Part shown: positions 1 through 8,127 of the stretch, in pieces | Layout: each line of letters starts with the position of its first letter | Position numbering within the stretch: position 1 is the first letter of the stretch | Notes under the pieces: model-generated | Told to the model about the DNA's origin: nothing | Seen by the model: only the letters and a program-made list of their open reading frames with translations | Databases searched by the model: none | Source: Rhodoferax_B ferrireducens_A | GTDB taxonomy: Bacteria; Pseudomonadota; Gammaproteobacteria; Burkholderiales; Burkholderiaceae_C | Direction: 5' to 3' | Assembly (NCBI RefSeq): GCF_031458075.1 | Contig: NZ_JAVDXT010000001.1 | Location: forward strand, 1,116,001-1,180,000 | Length of the DNA: 64,000 nucleotides | Position numbers and translations under genes: made by a program

Positions 1-167
1 GCCGTGCTGGACGTTATAGCGCAAGGCCAGTCTGGCAACCTGGACGAGCTGCGTCGTGAGCCGATGTGCATCTCTCGCCCGCCTACGACATGTTCACCAC
101 TAGCGTCTACCTCAGCACAGGCAGCTCTTTATTTCATAGCGTTCAGGCCGCGATCGAAAACCCCGTG
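1..167. other. window edge, no assignable gene
   Basis: No convincing gene could be assigned. A forward frame is open from the window edge but runs on as the antisense of the DJ-1 gene. A reverse frame over roughly the first 90 bases is also open but has no start codon. Either could be the truncated tail of a gene outside the window. The stretch holds one copy of the interspersed palindromic repeat just past the end of the DJ-1 gene. Confidence 0.3.
100..140 (-). repeat. interspersed palindromic repeat, copy 1
   Basis: Read on the minus strand it begins GCTATGAAATAAAGAGCTGC, the core shared by 16 copies in this window. It lies just downstream of the stop of the DJ-1 family gene. This copy is short and its second arm is weakly conserved. 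Confidence 0.6.
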
Positions 168-773
168 TCAAACTTTCGCAACCGCAATGGACGACTTGAT
201 GAGTTCCTCAAAAATATGCGCCTGCCCTGCGGGAATGAGTTGTCTATGGATCTCTCGCCGCTTGTCCTCTCCATATAGGCGTTCAGCCAGCCACCCGGTC
301 AGATACAGCGCAGATAAACAGCCACCGGCTGTGGCGATATTGCCTTCCACTACCAGTGCCTTGTCCTGAACATCCACACCCATGGACACCAGCCCTGGCT
401 TGGCATCTGGATGCGTGGTTGCCTTGATGCCGTCCAGCAAACCCAATCGAAACAAGATGATCGAACCGGCACAGACGGAGCCAATGAGTTGCTTTTGCGG
501 GTTCAGATGGAAGGATGCCATGAACGCCTCGTCCGCCAATGCGGCCGGTACACCTCGATAGCCGCTGACGAACAGAACAACATCTGCGGCGTTGGCCTCC
601 GATACATGGCCATCCGTTTTGACCGTCTGGCCCAATGTGGAGGTATGGATGCTTTTGGTGCCCAGAACTTTGACGTCCCAATCCGTGCTGGTTCGCCCCA
701 GAATATCTCGCATCAAAAAGAAATCGATATCGGTGAAATCGTCGAAGACGATGATCGAAATCTCATACTTCAT
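168..773 (-). CDS. DJ-1/PfpI family protein
   Basis: 201 residues from the ATG at 773; an upstream in-frame extension has no typical coding look. The fold is that of the DJ-1/PfpI (class I glutamine amidotransferase-like) superfamily. The start MKYEISIIVFDDFTDID is the usual first strand and loop with an acidic residue, and the nucleophile elbow is GSVCAGSIILFRLGLL with the candidate catalytic Cys at about 101. The family includes isonitrile hydratases, glyoxalase-III-like enzymes and the sensor halves of AraC regulators; no DNA-binding domain is present here. The substrate cannot be told. Base composition is more AT-rich than the genes after 1.7 kb, which hints at transfer. Confidence 0.75.
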   Translation of the reverse strand: MKYEISIIVFDDFTDIDFFLMRDILGRTSTDWDVKVLGTKSIHTSTLGQTVKTDGHVSEANAADVVLFVSGYRGVPAALADEAFMASFHLNPQKQLIGSVCAGSIILFRLGLLDGIKATTHPDAKPGLVSMGVDVQDKALVVEGNIATAGGCLSALYLTGWLAERLYGEDKRREIHRQLIPAGQAHIFEELIKSSIAVAKV

Positions 774-857
774 TTGTCGCTCCGTTGGGTGTACGCACAC
801 CAAGCTATCGTTTGGCTTAGACCTCAGTTGGCCGCGCATGATGATCTGGACTCTGGC

Positions 858-1403
858 TTACGTCTCCGTCGCCGACGGCCAGCCGACCCGTGCCGCACTA
901 CGAAGGCTGGACTGAACGACTAAGCGATGGAACGGGGCAATGAGAGAAATGTAGAGACGACCTAAGCGATTGTTGCAATGGACAACGGTCGACAGAATCA
1001 AGTGACGTTTGGCTCCCGGCGACAACTGACCGGAACACAGAACAGAGAGCCTGAAGTTCAAGTGCTTGTCGTCTTCTCCAAGAACAATTTCGGTTGGACT
1101 TGTACTGTAGATCTTAAAGATACTGAGTCGGCCCGCTCCGCTCTCCGCCTCCAGTGATGCGAGACGCTTAGCCGTCTTGAGGCCGAACCCGGCTACGAGC
1201 GCGTCTCGAACCGTCATGAGGCTGCCAATCCAGGGCGCTTGGTGAGCGAAGATGAACCTTGCCAACAATTCGGGATTGGTCGACGCTCCGGCGGGAAGCT
1301 CGATCGAGTAAGCGTCGGCGAGATTCATAAACGCGTAGGCTTTAGCAATGGCCGACTGCGGAGGAATCGACACAGATGTTGCGTGATAGTGTTCGGTCGA
1401 CAT
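858..1403 (-). CDS. DUF2867 domain protein
   Basis: 181 residues from the ATG at 1403; the frame continues upstream only to a TTG. The tail motif EIVLGEDDKHLNFRLSVL, followed by a stretch of strands ending in FHRLVVQSSLRSAAR, matches my memory of DUF2867. That domain occurs alone or fused behind NAD-binding epimerase domains; only the DUF2867 part is present here. Function is unknown. The gene is co-oriented with the DJ-1 gene 84 bases downstream, so the two may be co-transcribed. Composition is AT-richer than the genes to the right. Confidence 0.6.
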   Translation of the reverse strand: MSTEHYHATSVSIPPQSAIAKAYAFMNLADAYSIELPAGASTNPELLARFIFAHQAPWIGSLMTVRDALVAGFGLKTAKRLASLEAESGAGRLSIFKIYSTSPTEIVLGEDDKHLNFRLSVLCSGQLSPGAKRHLILSTVVHCNNRLGRLYISLIAPFHRLVVQSSLRSAARVGWPSATET

Positions 1404-1429
1404 GTATGCAATCAATGGTTCGTTTCTGA

Positions 1430-1662
1430 GGTCTAACAAGCAATGAGCACTTCACTCACCTGTATCACCGGCTCCACGTCGGTGTAGTTGAGCATATCGC
1501 CCTGCATCGCTGGCGCGTGGTGCATGAAAGCTGCCAGGAAGTTTTCAAGCGAGTTGAACAGCAAAGAATTCCCAGCGTGTCGCGTTTCATCTCGCCGAGC
1601 AGCGGCAGGCCAAAGAAGAACGAACGGGGGCCGGGTGGACGGGTAGCGGTTTCGGTGGACAT
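1430..1662 (-). pseudogene. truncated cytochrome P450-like gene start
   Basis: From the ATG at 1662 the frame reads MSTETATRPPGPRSFFFGLPLLGEMKRDTLG. This has the proline-rich hinge and following segment that open many soluble P450s. The frame is then lost. A second frame continues as FNSLENFLAAFMHHAPAMQG and stops near 1430, after about 75 codons in all, against about 400 or more for a P450. No heme-binding Cys region is present. The fragment diverges from the AraC gene at 1737 and abuts the AT-richer patch, so it is probably a gene cut at a recombination junction. The family call rests only on the N-terminal motif. Confidence 0.45.
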
Positions 1663-1736
1663 GGGCGCTACTGTGCGCGCTCGGGCCGCCGATGTATTGA
1701 ACGCTTGCGACATGGCGGCTTCGCTAAACTGCCCGC

Positions 1737-2630
1737 ATGCTTGATGCCCTTGCCCAGCCCGCCATGGCCGACACGGCCACCCCCACAGCCGCCACCCACA
1801 GCGCCCTCTACGCGCCCCGCTTGTCGCTGGCCGCCTGCGTGCGGGCCTACCTGTCGCACAGCACGCTGGGGGCGGATCTGGCACCGGCCCAGCGCTACAA
1901 CTACTTTCCGGCGGCACCCATGTGCGCGATCCAGTGGATCATCCTGGGTGCGTCCATTGTGGTGCAGCGCGGCGACGAGCGGATCCATGAAGCCGTGCCG
2001 ACCCAGTTTTTCAACGGCCCGCACACCGCTCCCATTGTGAGCTTCAACCCCGGGCCGGTCCAAGGCTTCATGCTAGTGCTAACACCCGATGCGGTGCAGG
2101 CGATGACGGGGGTGGACATGAGCCAGTTTGTGGACAGGCAGGTCCCTTTGCGCCAGGTCTTCGATGCGACCTGGCAAGCCATGGCGCAGACGGTGATGGA
2201 TGCCCCGGACGATGCCGTGCGCATTCAGCTGATCGAGGCCTTTCTGGAGCCGCGCTGGGCCGCCGTGCGCAGTGCGGCCATGCCCCGGGCCGACCGCTAT
2301 CGACTGTGGGCCGAGGGCCTGGCGCTGCGTGCCGCCACCTCCGGCATGGGCCAGAGCCTGCGGCAGATCGAGCGCCGCATCAAGGCCTGGGCCGGGTTGC
2401 CGCTGCGCGATTTGCGGCGCTTCAGTCACCTGGAGGCCGCCTACTTTCAGGTGCGCCAGGCGCAGAATTCGGCCAGCTTCAACTGGGCCGATGCCGCCGC
2501 CGACGCGGGCTTTGCCGACCAGGCCCATCTGTGCCGCGAAACCCGGCGCATCACCGGACTGACCCCGACCGAACTGCGCAGGGCGATCGACGAGGATGAA
2601 TGCTTCTGGGTGTACCGAATTGTGCGCTGA
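1737..2630 (+). CDS. AraC family transcriptional regulator
   Basis: 297 residues. The C-terminal third carries the two helix-turn-helix units of AraC/XylS proteins: MGQSLRQIERRIKAWAG is the first recognition region, and FADQAHLCRETRRITGLTP is the second with its conserved GFADQ-H-RxxRxxxGxTP pattern. The N-terminal 190 residues resemble the DUF6597-type sensor domain of this group, with no sign of a sugar-binding cupin. It is transcribed away from the truncated P450-like fragment, so its original target may have been that lost gene. The ATG at 1737 has no clear Shine-Dalgarno sequence; the internal ATG ten codons later is an alternative. Confidence 0.85.
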   Translation: MLDALAQPAMADTATPTAATHSALYAPRLSLAACVRAYLSHSTLGADLAPAQRYNYFPAAPMCAIQWIILGASIVVQRGDERIHEAVPTQFFNGPHTAPIVSFNPGPVQGFMLVLTPDAVQAMTGVDMSQFVDRQVPLRQVFDATWQAMAQTVMDAPDDAVRIQLIEAFLEPRWAAVRSAAMPRADRYRLWAEGLALRAATSGMGQSLRQIERRIKAWAGLPLRDLRRFSHLEAAYFQVRQAQNSASFNWADAAADAGFADQAHLCRETRRITGLTPTELRRAIDEDECFWVYRIVR

Positions 2631-2811
2631 TAGGGTTTTTCGCTGGTGGGGTGCCTGGCCCGTTGTCAGCGCCTTTAGTTGGTCGTCCGCAGGGCCGCCT
2701 CGTCAATTCGCCGCAGCAAGCGCTTGCGGATCAACCCGCTGACTGGGTGAATCAACCACCGCTAGGGCCGAAAGCCTGACAGTGACATCGCGTTGTTGCT
2801 GGGCAAGCGCT

Positions 2812-2880
2812 GAATTTGTGCAAGAAATTGGCAGCTGGTGCTTATCCCACCAGCACGAGCAGCTCTTTATTCCATAGCAT
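2812..2880 (-). repeat. interspersed palindromic repeat, copy 2
   Basis: Minus-strand reading starts TGCTATGGAATAAAGAGCTG and continues into a hairpin GTGCTGGTGGGATAAGCACCAG. It begins immediately after the stop codon of the substrate-binding protein gene at 2881, the position expected for a transcription terminator. The rest of 2631-2811 shows nothing recognisable. Confidence 0.75.
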
Positions 2881-3819
2881 TCAGGCCGCGAGCGGCAGGC
2901 CGGTATCGAAGGTGGCGCGCACATCCAGCTTTTGCTTGATCAGCCCGGCATCCAGATAGAAGTCGGCAGTGCGCTGCTGGTCGGCCACGACCTGGGTGTC
3001 TATCGATTGCCAGCGGGTCTGGCGGCGTTCGAACTGCAGGCGCGCTGCTTCGGCGGGGATGCCGATGATGCGGGCCAGTGTGGCGCTGAATTCCGCCGGA
3101 TGCTGGGTCGCCCAGGCTTGGGCGCGCACGATGCGCTGCTGCAGGTCTTGCAGCTGGTTACGCTTGTCGCGCAGGGCGTTGTCGGTGGCCGCCAGGAAGC
3201 TCAGGCCGCTCCAGAGGTTGCGGCCGTTCACCAACACCCGCGCATGTCCTCCTGTTTCGGCCAGCGCGGTATACGGCTCCCAGGTAGCCCAGGCATCGAC
3301 CGAGCCCTGGGTTAGCGCCAGCTTGGCATCCGGCGGGGCCAGAAAACGCAGGCTGATGTCTTCGGCCTTCAGGCCTACCGAGGCCAGCGCCTTCAGGGTC
3401 ACGAAGTGGCCGATGGAGCCGCGGTTGGTGGCCACGCTTTTGCCCTTCAGGCTGCTGGCGTCTTTCAGCGGCGAGTTGGGTGCGACCAGGATGGCTGTGC
3501 CATAGGGGTCGGAGCGGTTGACCGCAAAGGCCTTGACCCGGCTGCCCGCGGCCAGCGAAAACAGCAAGGGCGCATCGCCGATCGGCCCGAAGTCCACCGC
3601 GTCGGCATTCAATGCCTCGGCCAGCGGGGCGGCGGCGGGAAATTCGGTCCACTGGATGTCGTAGGGCAGGCCCTTGAGTTCGCCCGCGGCTTCCAGCAGG
3701 GCACGCAGGCCGCCCTTTTGGTCACCCGCGCGCACCACGGCGCGGGTTTGGGTGTGGCCGAGCGCGGGGGACAGAAAGGCCACAGCGGACAGGAATTGTT
3801 GGAAGGTACGTCTTTGCAT
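2881..3819 (-). CDS. ABC transporter substrate-binding protein, aliphatic sulfonate type
   Basis: 312 residues, with a signal peptide in the first 25 (MQRRTFQQFLSAVAFLSPALG). It belongs to the SsuA/NrtT-like periplasmic binding family. DFGPIGDAPLLFSLAAGS is the ligand-pocket loop, followed by LKGKSVATNRGSIGH and a WATWEPYTA segment typical of sulfonate/nitrate/taurine binders. It would deliver a small organosulfur or related anion to an inner-membrane permease. It is the last gene of the left-running cluster, 16 bases after the flavoprotein gene, and is a second binding protein besides the one at 8128-9153. The real ligand is not visible from the sequence. Confidence 0.85.
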   Translation of the reverse strand: MQRRTFQQFLSAVAFLSPALGHTQTRAVVRAGDQKGGLRALLEAAGELKGLPYDIQWTEFPAAAPLAEALNADAVDFGPIGDAPLLFSLAAGSRVKAFAVNRSDPYGTAILVAPNSPLKDASSLKGKSVATNRGSIGHFVTLKALASVGLKAEDISLRFLAPPDAKLALTQGSVDAWATWEPYTALAETGGHARVLVNGRNLWSGLSFLAATDNALRDKRNQLQDLQQRIVRAQAWATQHPAEFSATLARIIGIPAEAARLQFERRQTRWQSIDTQVVADQQRTADFYLDAGLIKQKLDVRATFDTGLPLAA

Positions 3820-3835
3820 GGCGTGGAATGGGTGG

Positions 3836-4990
3836 TTAAGAAATCAGGATCTGCTTGCCGGCGGCGATGCGGGCGCTGTCGTCTTGCGGCGTATGGATGC
3901 GCCCGCAGAGCACGTCGCGCAGATGGCGTTCCAGCGGGTTCTTGCGCGACAGGCCGTGGTTGCTGCTCAGCGACAGCGCAGCCTCTACCGCTTGCACGGC
4001 GTTGTTGGTGACCAGCGACTTGATCAGGCCGCTGTCGGTGGCGGACACCGGCGTGCTGTTGTCCACGTCGCGGGCCAGGCTGGCCAGCAGGCGTTCATTC
4101 GTGAGCAGCAGGCCCTGGATACTGCCGACGACCTCCTGGGCCCGCGGCAGAGTGGCCAGGGCCGCGCCCAGGTTCGCCGGTTTGCGTTGGCGCAAGAATT
4201 CGACCACCCAGTCGCGCGCGGCGCGGGCGATGCCGCTGTACAGCGCGCCTAGCAGCACAGCCATATCGGCTTGCAGGTTGGGGTCGCCTGGGCCCCATTC
4301 TTGCGGTAGGCGCAGGTCGATGACGTTGCCCAGCGGAACCAGCACGTCGTCGAACACGATGTCATGGCTGCCGCTGGCGCGCAGGCCCAGGTGGTCCCAG
4401 GTCTCGATGGTGCGGATACCGGGCAAACCGGCTGGTACCAGGATCGTGCCGACCCGGGGCGGGGTTTCGTCGGTGCGCGTCCATACCGCGTACCAGCGCA
4501 GGATGGGCGCACCGGTGGAGTACACCTTGTGGCCCGACAAGCGCCAGCCCTCGGGCGTCAGGCGGGCGGTGGTGCCGGGCAGGCCGCCGCGCGCGGGTGA
4601 GCCCAGTTCGGGTTCGACCCGCAGCGCATTCACCAGCGATACGGAATGCACCGATTCGCGCACCAGGCGCTCGGCCAGGTGCTGCGGCCAGCTGCGGCTC
4701 TTGTTGTCGGCATAGCCCATGCTGCGGTGCTGCATGTACTGCATCACCAGCACCAGGGCGGTGGCCGGATCGCCATGCGCCACTGCGCCTATGACTTCGC
4801 CGAGCTGCGCCAATGTGGCGCCTTGGCCGCCAAGCTTGCGCGGTGCGGCCAGTGCCAGCAGGCCTGCCTGCTGCAGCTGGCTGAAGTTTTCGAAAGGGAA
4901 GCTGGCATCGCGGTCATGCTCGGCGGCGCGGGTGGCGAACTCTGCGGCCAGGGTGCGGGCAATCTGGCCCGGGGTCAACGAGGCATTCAT
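3836..4990 (-). CDS. acyl-CoA dehydrogenase-like flavoprotein (SfnB/DszC type)
   Basis: 384 residues with an acyl-CoA dehydrogenase fold. There is an N-terminal helical domain (FPFENFSQLQQAGLLALAAP), a middle beta domain (WRLSGHKVYSTGAP then HLGLRASGSHDIVFDDVLVP) and a C-terminal helical domain. The usual catalytic glutamate position is not evident, as in the flavin-dependent monooxygenase branch (DszC, SfnB) that acts on sulfur compounds rather than CoA esters. Its place between transporter genes of sulfonate type favours desulfurisation of an organosulfur compound, which is inference. The start at 4990 follows a 131-base gap after the cytochrome gene. Confidence 0.75.
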   Translation of the reverse strand: MNASLTPGQIARTLAAEFATRAAEHDRDASFPFENFSQLQQAGLLALAAPRKLGGQGATLAQLGEVIGAVAHGDPATALVLVMQYMQHRSMGYADNKSRSWPQHLAERLVRESVHSVSLVNALRVEPELGSPARGGLPGTTARLTPEGWRLSGHKVYSTGAPILRWYAVWTRTDETPPRVGTILVPAGLPGIRTIETWDHLGLRASGSHDIVFDDVLVPLGNVIDLRLPQEWGPGDPNLQADMAVLLGALYSGIARAARDWVVEFLRQRKPANLGAALATLPRAQEVVGSIQGLLLTNERLLASLARDVDNSTPVSATDSGLIKSLVTNNAVQAVEAALSLSSNHGLSRKNPLERHLRDVLCGRIHTPQDDSARIAAGKQILIS

Positions 4991-5121
4991 GGCTGGGCCC
5001 CGGAAATTTGGGGTGATGCGGAAAGAAATGGGTGCATGCTGCCGACGATAGAAGCGATAGCCGGGCGCGACAACGAAGAAAAAAGCCTGTCTACATGCGG
5101 TTTCTGAATGAGCTGGAACTA

Positions 5122-6279
5122 CTAATGCGGAAAACCACCGCGCAGCAAGCGCACGGGCTCATCGTCCATGCGGCGGATCAGGCCGTCCAGTCCATCGCCT
5201 GCCGGTGTGGTGGAAGCCAGTGTGAGGGGTGTGGCCGTAGAGCGGCACACCAGGTCGCTGGCCGACCAGCCGGCTTGCCCGGGCTGGCCCCGGGCGCGCA
5301 GCCAGCCGTCGCGGTCTACCAGCAATTGGTGGCCGGCCAGTTGCGCGGGCTGTACGCCCAGTACCAGGGACAAAGCCCTGCGCAGATCTGGCAACTCGGG
5401 CGCGCTGGCCTGGCATTCGGGATCGGTTGCGTTGACTGCGGTGTACACGCTGACCAGCCGGGGATCTTCTTGCAGCGGGGCGGTATCGGTCAGCAGGCGC
5501 AGCCGTTGGCCACCCAGGCTGTGCAGTGTGCGTGGCGCCTGGTGGCGGCACAGTACGGCAGCGTCTGGCATGCGCACCGGGTAGCTCCAGCCACCAGATT
5601 CCTTCAACATCTGGCCCGCCGCATTCGCTTGCAGATAGTTAAGCACTTCCCACACCTGGACATCGCTGAGGGGTGGGCCAAAGCCGGGCATGGTGCTGCT
5701 ACCGTCGCGCGCGCGCATGCCGTGGCGTACCCGCCAGAACAGTTCGCCGTCCAGCCGCTTCCACAGCAGGGAGCCAGTCAAGGTGGGTGGCCACATGGGC
5801 AGCTTGGCCGCGTCCACGCCTTCGCCCCGGCCATCGGCACCGTGGCAGCGCACGCACTGCTGCTGGTACACCGCCTGTCCGCGCACAATGCCTTGCGCTG
5901 TGAAGCCAGTGGGCGATGCATGCAGGCTGGTGGGGACGGCGGGGGCCAGCAAGAGATGCGGCTCGGGCCAGGGTGCCAGCAGCAATGCCGCCGCCGCCAA
6001 CACCCACAACCCCGGCCTGCCGCGGCGCCACGCCAGCGAGACCAGCAGGCTCAGCCCGGCCAGCAGCAGGCAGGCAATGCAGATAGCCACACGGCGGGCG
6101 TGACCGGCATCCAGGGCCAGCATCTCACCGGCAATGCGGTAGGCAAACGGCCAGGCGGGCTGGCCATGGATGTCGGGCGCCAAGCCCAGGATATGCAGAA
6201 CTGCACGCAGGCCCAGCTGGGCTTGTTGCAGCGCCGACAGCAGCAGGCTCAGGCCTTCGGCAGGCAAGCTCCAGGCCAT
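5122..6279 (-). CDS. membrane-anchored c-type cytochrome
   Basis: 385 residues. Hydrophobic segments lie at about 63-84 and 90-104. They are followed by a cytochrome c domain with the heme-binding motif CVRCH at 142-146 in the context VYQQQCVRCHGADGRGEG, and a probable distal Met in SSTMPGFGPPLSD. The last 130 residues form an extra domain I do not recognise. A cytochrome inside an ABC-transporter operon is unusual. It starts 14 bases after the ATPase stop, so it is probably translated from the same transcript. It may pass electrons from periplasmic oxidation of the imported compound, or of sulfite, to the respiratory chain; that role is inference. Confidence 0.75.
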   Translation of the reverse strand: MAWSLPAEGLSLLLSALQQAQLGLRAVLHILGLAPDIHGQPAWPFAYRIAGEMLALDAGHARRVAICIACLLLAGLSLLVSLAWRRGRPGLWVLAAAALLLAPWPEPHLLLAPAVPTSLHASPTGFTAQGIVRGQAVYQQQCVRCHGADGRGEGVDAAKLPMWPPTLTGSLLWKRLDGELFWRVRHGMRARDGSSTMPGFGPPLSDVQVWEVLNYLQANAAGQMLKESGGWSYPVRMPDAAVLCRHQAPRTLHSLGGQRLRLLTDTAPLQEDPRLVSVYTAVNATDPECQASAPELPDLRRALSLVLGVQPAQLAGHQLLVDRDGWLRARGQPGQAGWSASDLVCRSTATPLTLASTTPAGDGLDGLIRRMDDEPVRLLRGGFPH

Positions 6280-6292
6280 GCGTGCGGAACAG

Positions 6293-7078
6293 CTACCAGC
6301 TGGCCGCCAGGCCTAGCAGCGACAGCGCCTGGTGCCGCAGTTCGGCCAGCCGTGGGTGGCCGCGGTGGCGCGGGTAGGGAAGGTCGTTGACCAGCACCTG
6401 CTTGATGCGCGCCGGCCGGTCGGACAGCACCACCACGCGCTGCGCCATGAACAAGGCTTCTTCCACATCGTGCGTGACCAGCAGCACCGAGAAGCCCTTG
6501 CGCTGCCATAGGTCGACCAGCTCGGTCTGCATGGCCAGCCGGGTCAGCGAGTCCAGCTTGCCCAGCGGTTCGTCCAGTACCAGCAGGCTGGGGTCGTTGA
6601 CCAGCGCGCGTGCCAAAGCCACGCGCTGCGCCATACCGCCCGACAGCTGGTGCGGTAGCGCCTGGGCAAAGCTTTGCAGGCCGACCAGCGCCAGCGCTTC
6701 ATCGACCCGGTGCCGTTGGGTCTTCAGCAGGCCGCGCGCCTGCAGGCCCAGGGCCACGTTGTTCCACACCGTGCGCCAGGGGAACAGCGTCGGGTCCTGG
6801 AACACCACGATGCGCGACGGGTCGGGTTGGGTGATGGCTTGGCTGTCGTGCTGCAGGCTGCCCGTGGTGGCAGGTTCCAGCCCGGCGACCAGGCGCAGCA
6901 GCGTGGACTTGCCGCAGCCGCTGGGGCCGAGCAGGGCCACGAATTCGCCAGGCTGGATCTCCAGATCCAGGTCGGCAATGACTTGCAGCGGGCCCTGGGC
7001 TTGCTCGAACCAGTGGCTGACGTTGCGCACCGCAATGTGTGCGCCAGCGTTCGCCTGGGTCTGTACGGGACTCACCAT
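6293..7078 (-). CDS. ABC transporter ATP-binding protein, sulfonate/nitrate/taurine type
   Basis: 261 residues from the ATG at 7078; the longer open frame upstream is antisense noise over the permease gene. Walker A is GPSGCGKST, the Q-loop is FQDPTLFPW, the signature is LSGGMAQR, Walker B is LLVLDEP and the switch His is in LLVTHDVEEA. This is the SsuB/TauB/NrtD pattern. The start overlaps the permease stop in ATGGTGA, so the two are translationally coupled. It energises uptake with the permease at 7072-8112 and the binding protein at 8128-9153. Confidence 0.92.
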   Translation of the reverse strand: MVSPVQTQANAGAHIAVRNVSHWFEQAQGPLQVIADLDLEIQPGEFVALLGPSGCGKSTLLRLVAGLEPATTGSLQHDSQAITQPDPSRIVVFQDPTLFPWRTVWNNVALGLQARGLLKTQRHRVDEALALVGLQSFAQALPHQLSGGMAQRVALARALVNDPSLLVLDEPLGKLDSLTRLAMQTELVDLWQRKGFSVLLVTHDVEEALFMAQRVVVLSDRPARIKQVLVNDLPYPRHRGHPRLAELRHQALSLLGLAASW

Positions 7079-8112
7079 TTCACGATTCCTTTTTGCCAGG
7101 ACAGCACCCGGTCGCGTACCAGAAACAGCAGGCTGATCAGGCCCGAAAACAGCAGCGCCATCACCAGCAGCGCGGCGTACATGTTCGGGTAGGCGGCCCA
7201 GCCCTGGGCCCAGGTCAGGTACCAGCCCAGGCCGGCTTTGACGCCCAGCATTTCGGCGACTACCAGCGTGGCAAACGCATGGCCCAGGCCCATGAACAGG
7301 CCGACGAACACCTGGGGCAGGGCGGCGGGAATCGCCACCCGCAGCACCAGGAACCAGGGCGATGCGCCCATGGTGCGGGCCACGTCGTAGTAGTTCTTGT
7401 TGACACTGGCCACACCCGATGCGGTGAGGATGGCGACCGGAAACGCGGTGCCGACAGCGATCAGGAAAATTGCCGTAGACCAGCTGGACGGGAAGAAATA
7501 GAACGAGATCGGCAACAGCGCCGTGGTGGGCAGCGGCCCGAGCACGCGCAGCACCGGGTGCACCCAGTAGCTGGCGCGCCGCGACCAGCCCATCAGCACG
7601 CCGACCAGGAAGCCGACCGAGGCGCCAATGCCTATGCCCAGGCCCAGCAGCTGCAGCGAATGGGCGCCGCTTTCCAGCAGTCGCCGCCAGTCGGTTATGT
7701 AGACCTCGGCCAGGCTCTGGGGCGGCGCAAAGAACGGTGGTGGCAGGGTGCCGAGCTTGGCGGTAAATACCTCCCATACCGCCAGGCCCAGGGCTACGGC
7801 GATCAGCCAGGGGCCGGCCGCACGCAGCTTGGCCGGGACCGCTGCGATCCGCCCCGGCGCCAGGCTCAGCGTCAGCAGCGCTACCGCGACCAGCCCGGCG
7901 AACCAGGCGAATTCGGTGGTGTAAGCCCACTCGCTGAAGCCCAGTGGCTTGTTGGGCCAGGTACCGGTTAGCACCGCGAGCACACCCCAGGCCAGGCCGG
8001 CTGCCAGGCCGGTCCACCAGGGTGCGTAGGCGGTTGCGCTAACCGCCGCCGATGGACTGCGCTGCCGTGGTGACAGGGTTGGCGCAGACAGGATGTTGTC
8101 AGCCGTAGTCAT
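7072..8112 (-). CDS. ABC transporter permease, sulfonate/taurine type
   Basis: 346 residues, longer than the usual 250-280 of SsuC/TauC because of an extra N-terminal region of about 100 residues with two or three hydrophobic segments. The core has the binding-protein-dependent permease loop ARTMGASPWFLVLRVAIPAA (the EAA-like loop that docks on the ATPase) and the expected membrane helices on both sides. It lies between the binding protein (15 bases) and the ATPase (7-base overlap) in one operon. The long N-terminus is the odd feature; it could be extra helices that dock the neighbouring cytochrome, which is only a guess. Confidence 0.9.
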   Translation of the reverse strand: MTTADNILSAPTLSPRQRSPSAAVSATAYAPWWTGLAAGLAWGVLAVLTGTWPNKPLGFSEWAYTTEFAWFAGLVAVALLTLSLAPGRIAAVPAKLRAAGPWLIAVALGLAVWEVFTAKLGTLPPPFFAPPQSLAEVYITDWRRLLESGAHSLQLLGLGIGIGASVGFLVGVLMGWSRRASYWVHPVLRVLGPLPTTALLPISFYFFPSSWSTAIFLIAVGTAFPVAILTASGVASVNKNYYDVARTMGASPWFLVLRVAIPAALPQVFVGLFMGLGHAFATLVVAEMLGVKAGLGWYLTWAQGWAAYPNMYAALLVMALLFSGLISLLFLVRDRVLSWQKGIVKW

Positions 8113-8127
8113 CGCGTGGGGGCTCCG

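Noticed and set aside
2703..2924. 73-codon reverse frame beside the AraC gene
   Set aside because: It is made mostly of repeat copy 2 read through, and has no plausible start site.
5032..6390. 452-codon forward frame opposite the cytochrome gene
   Set aside because: Antisense of a gene with a clear CVRCH heme motif; Gln/His/Ala-rich nonsense composition.
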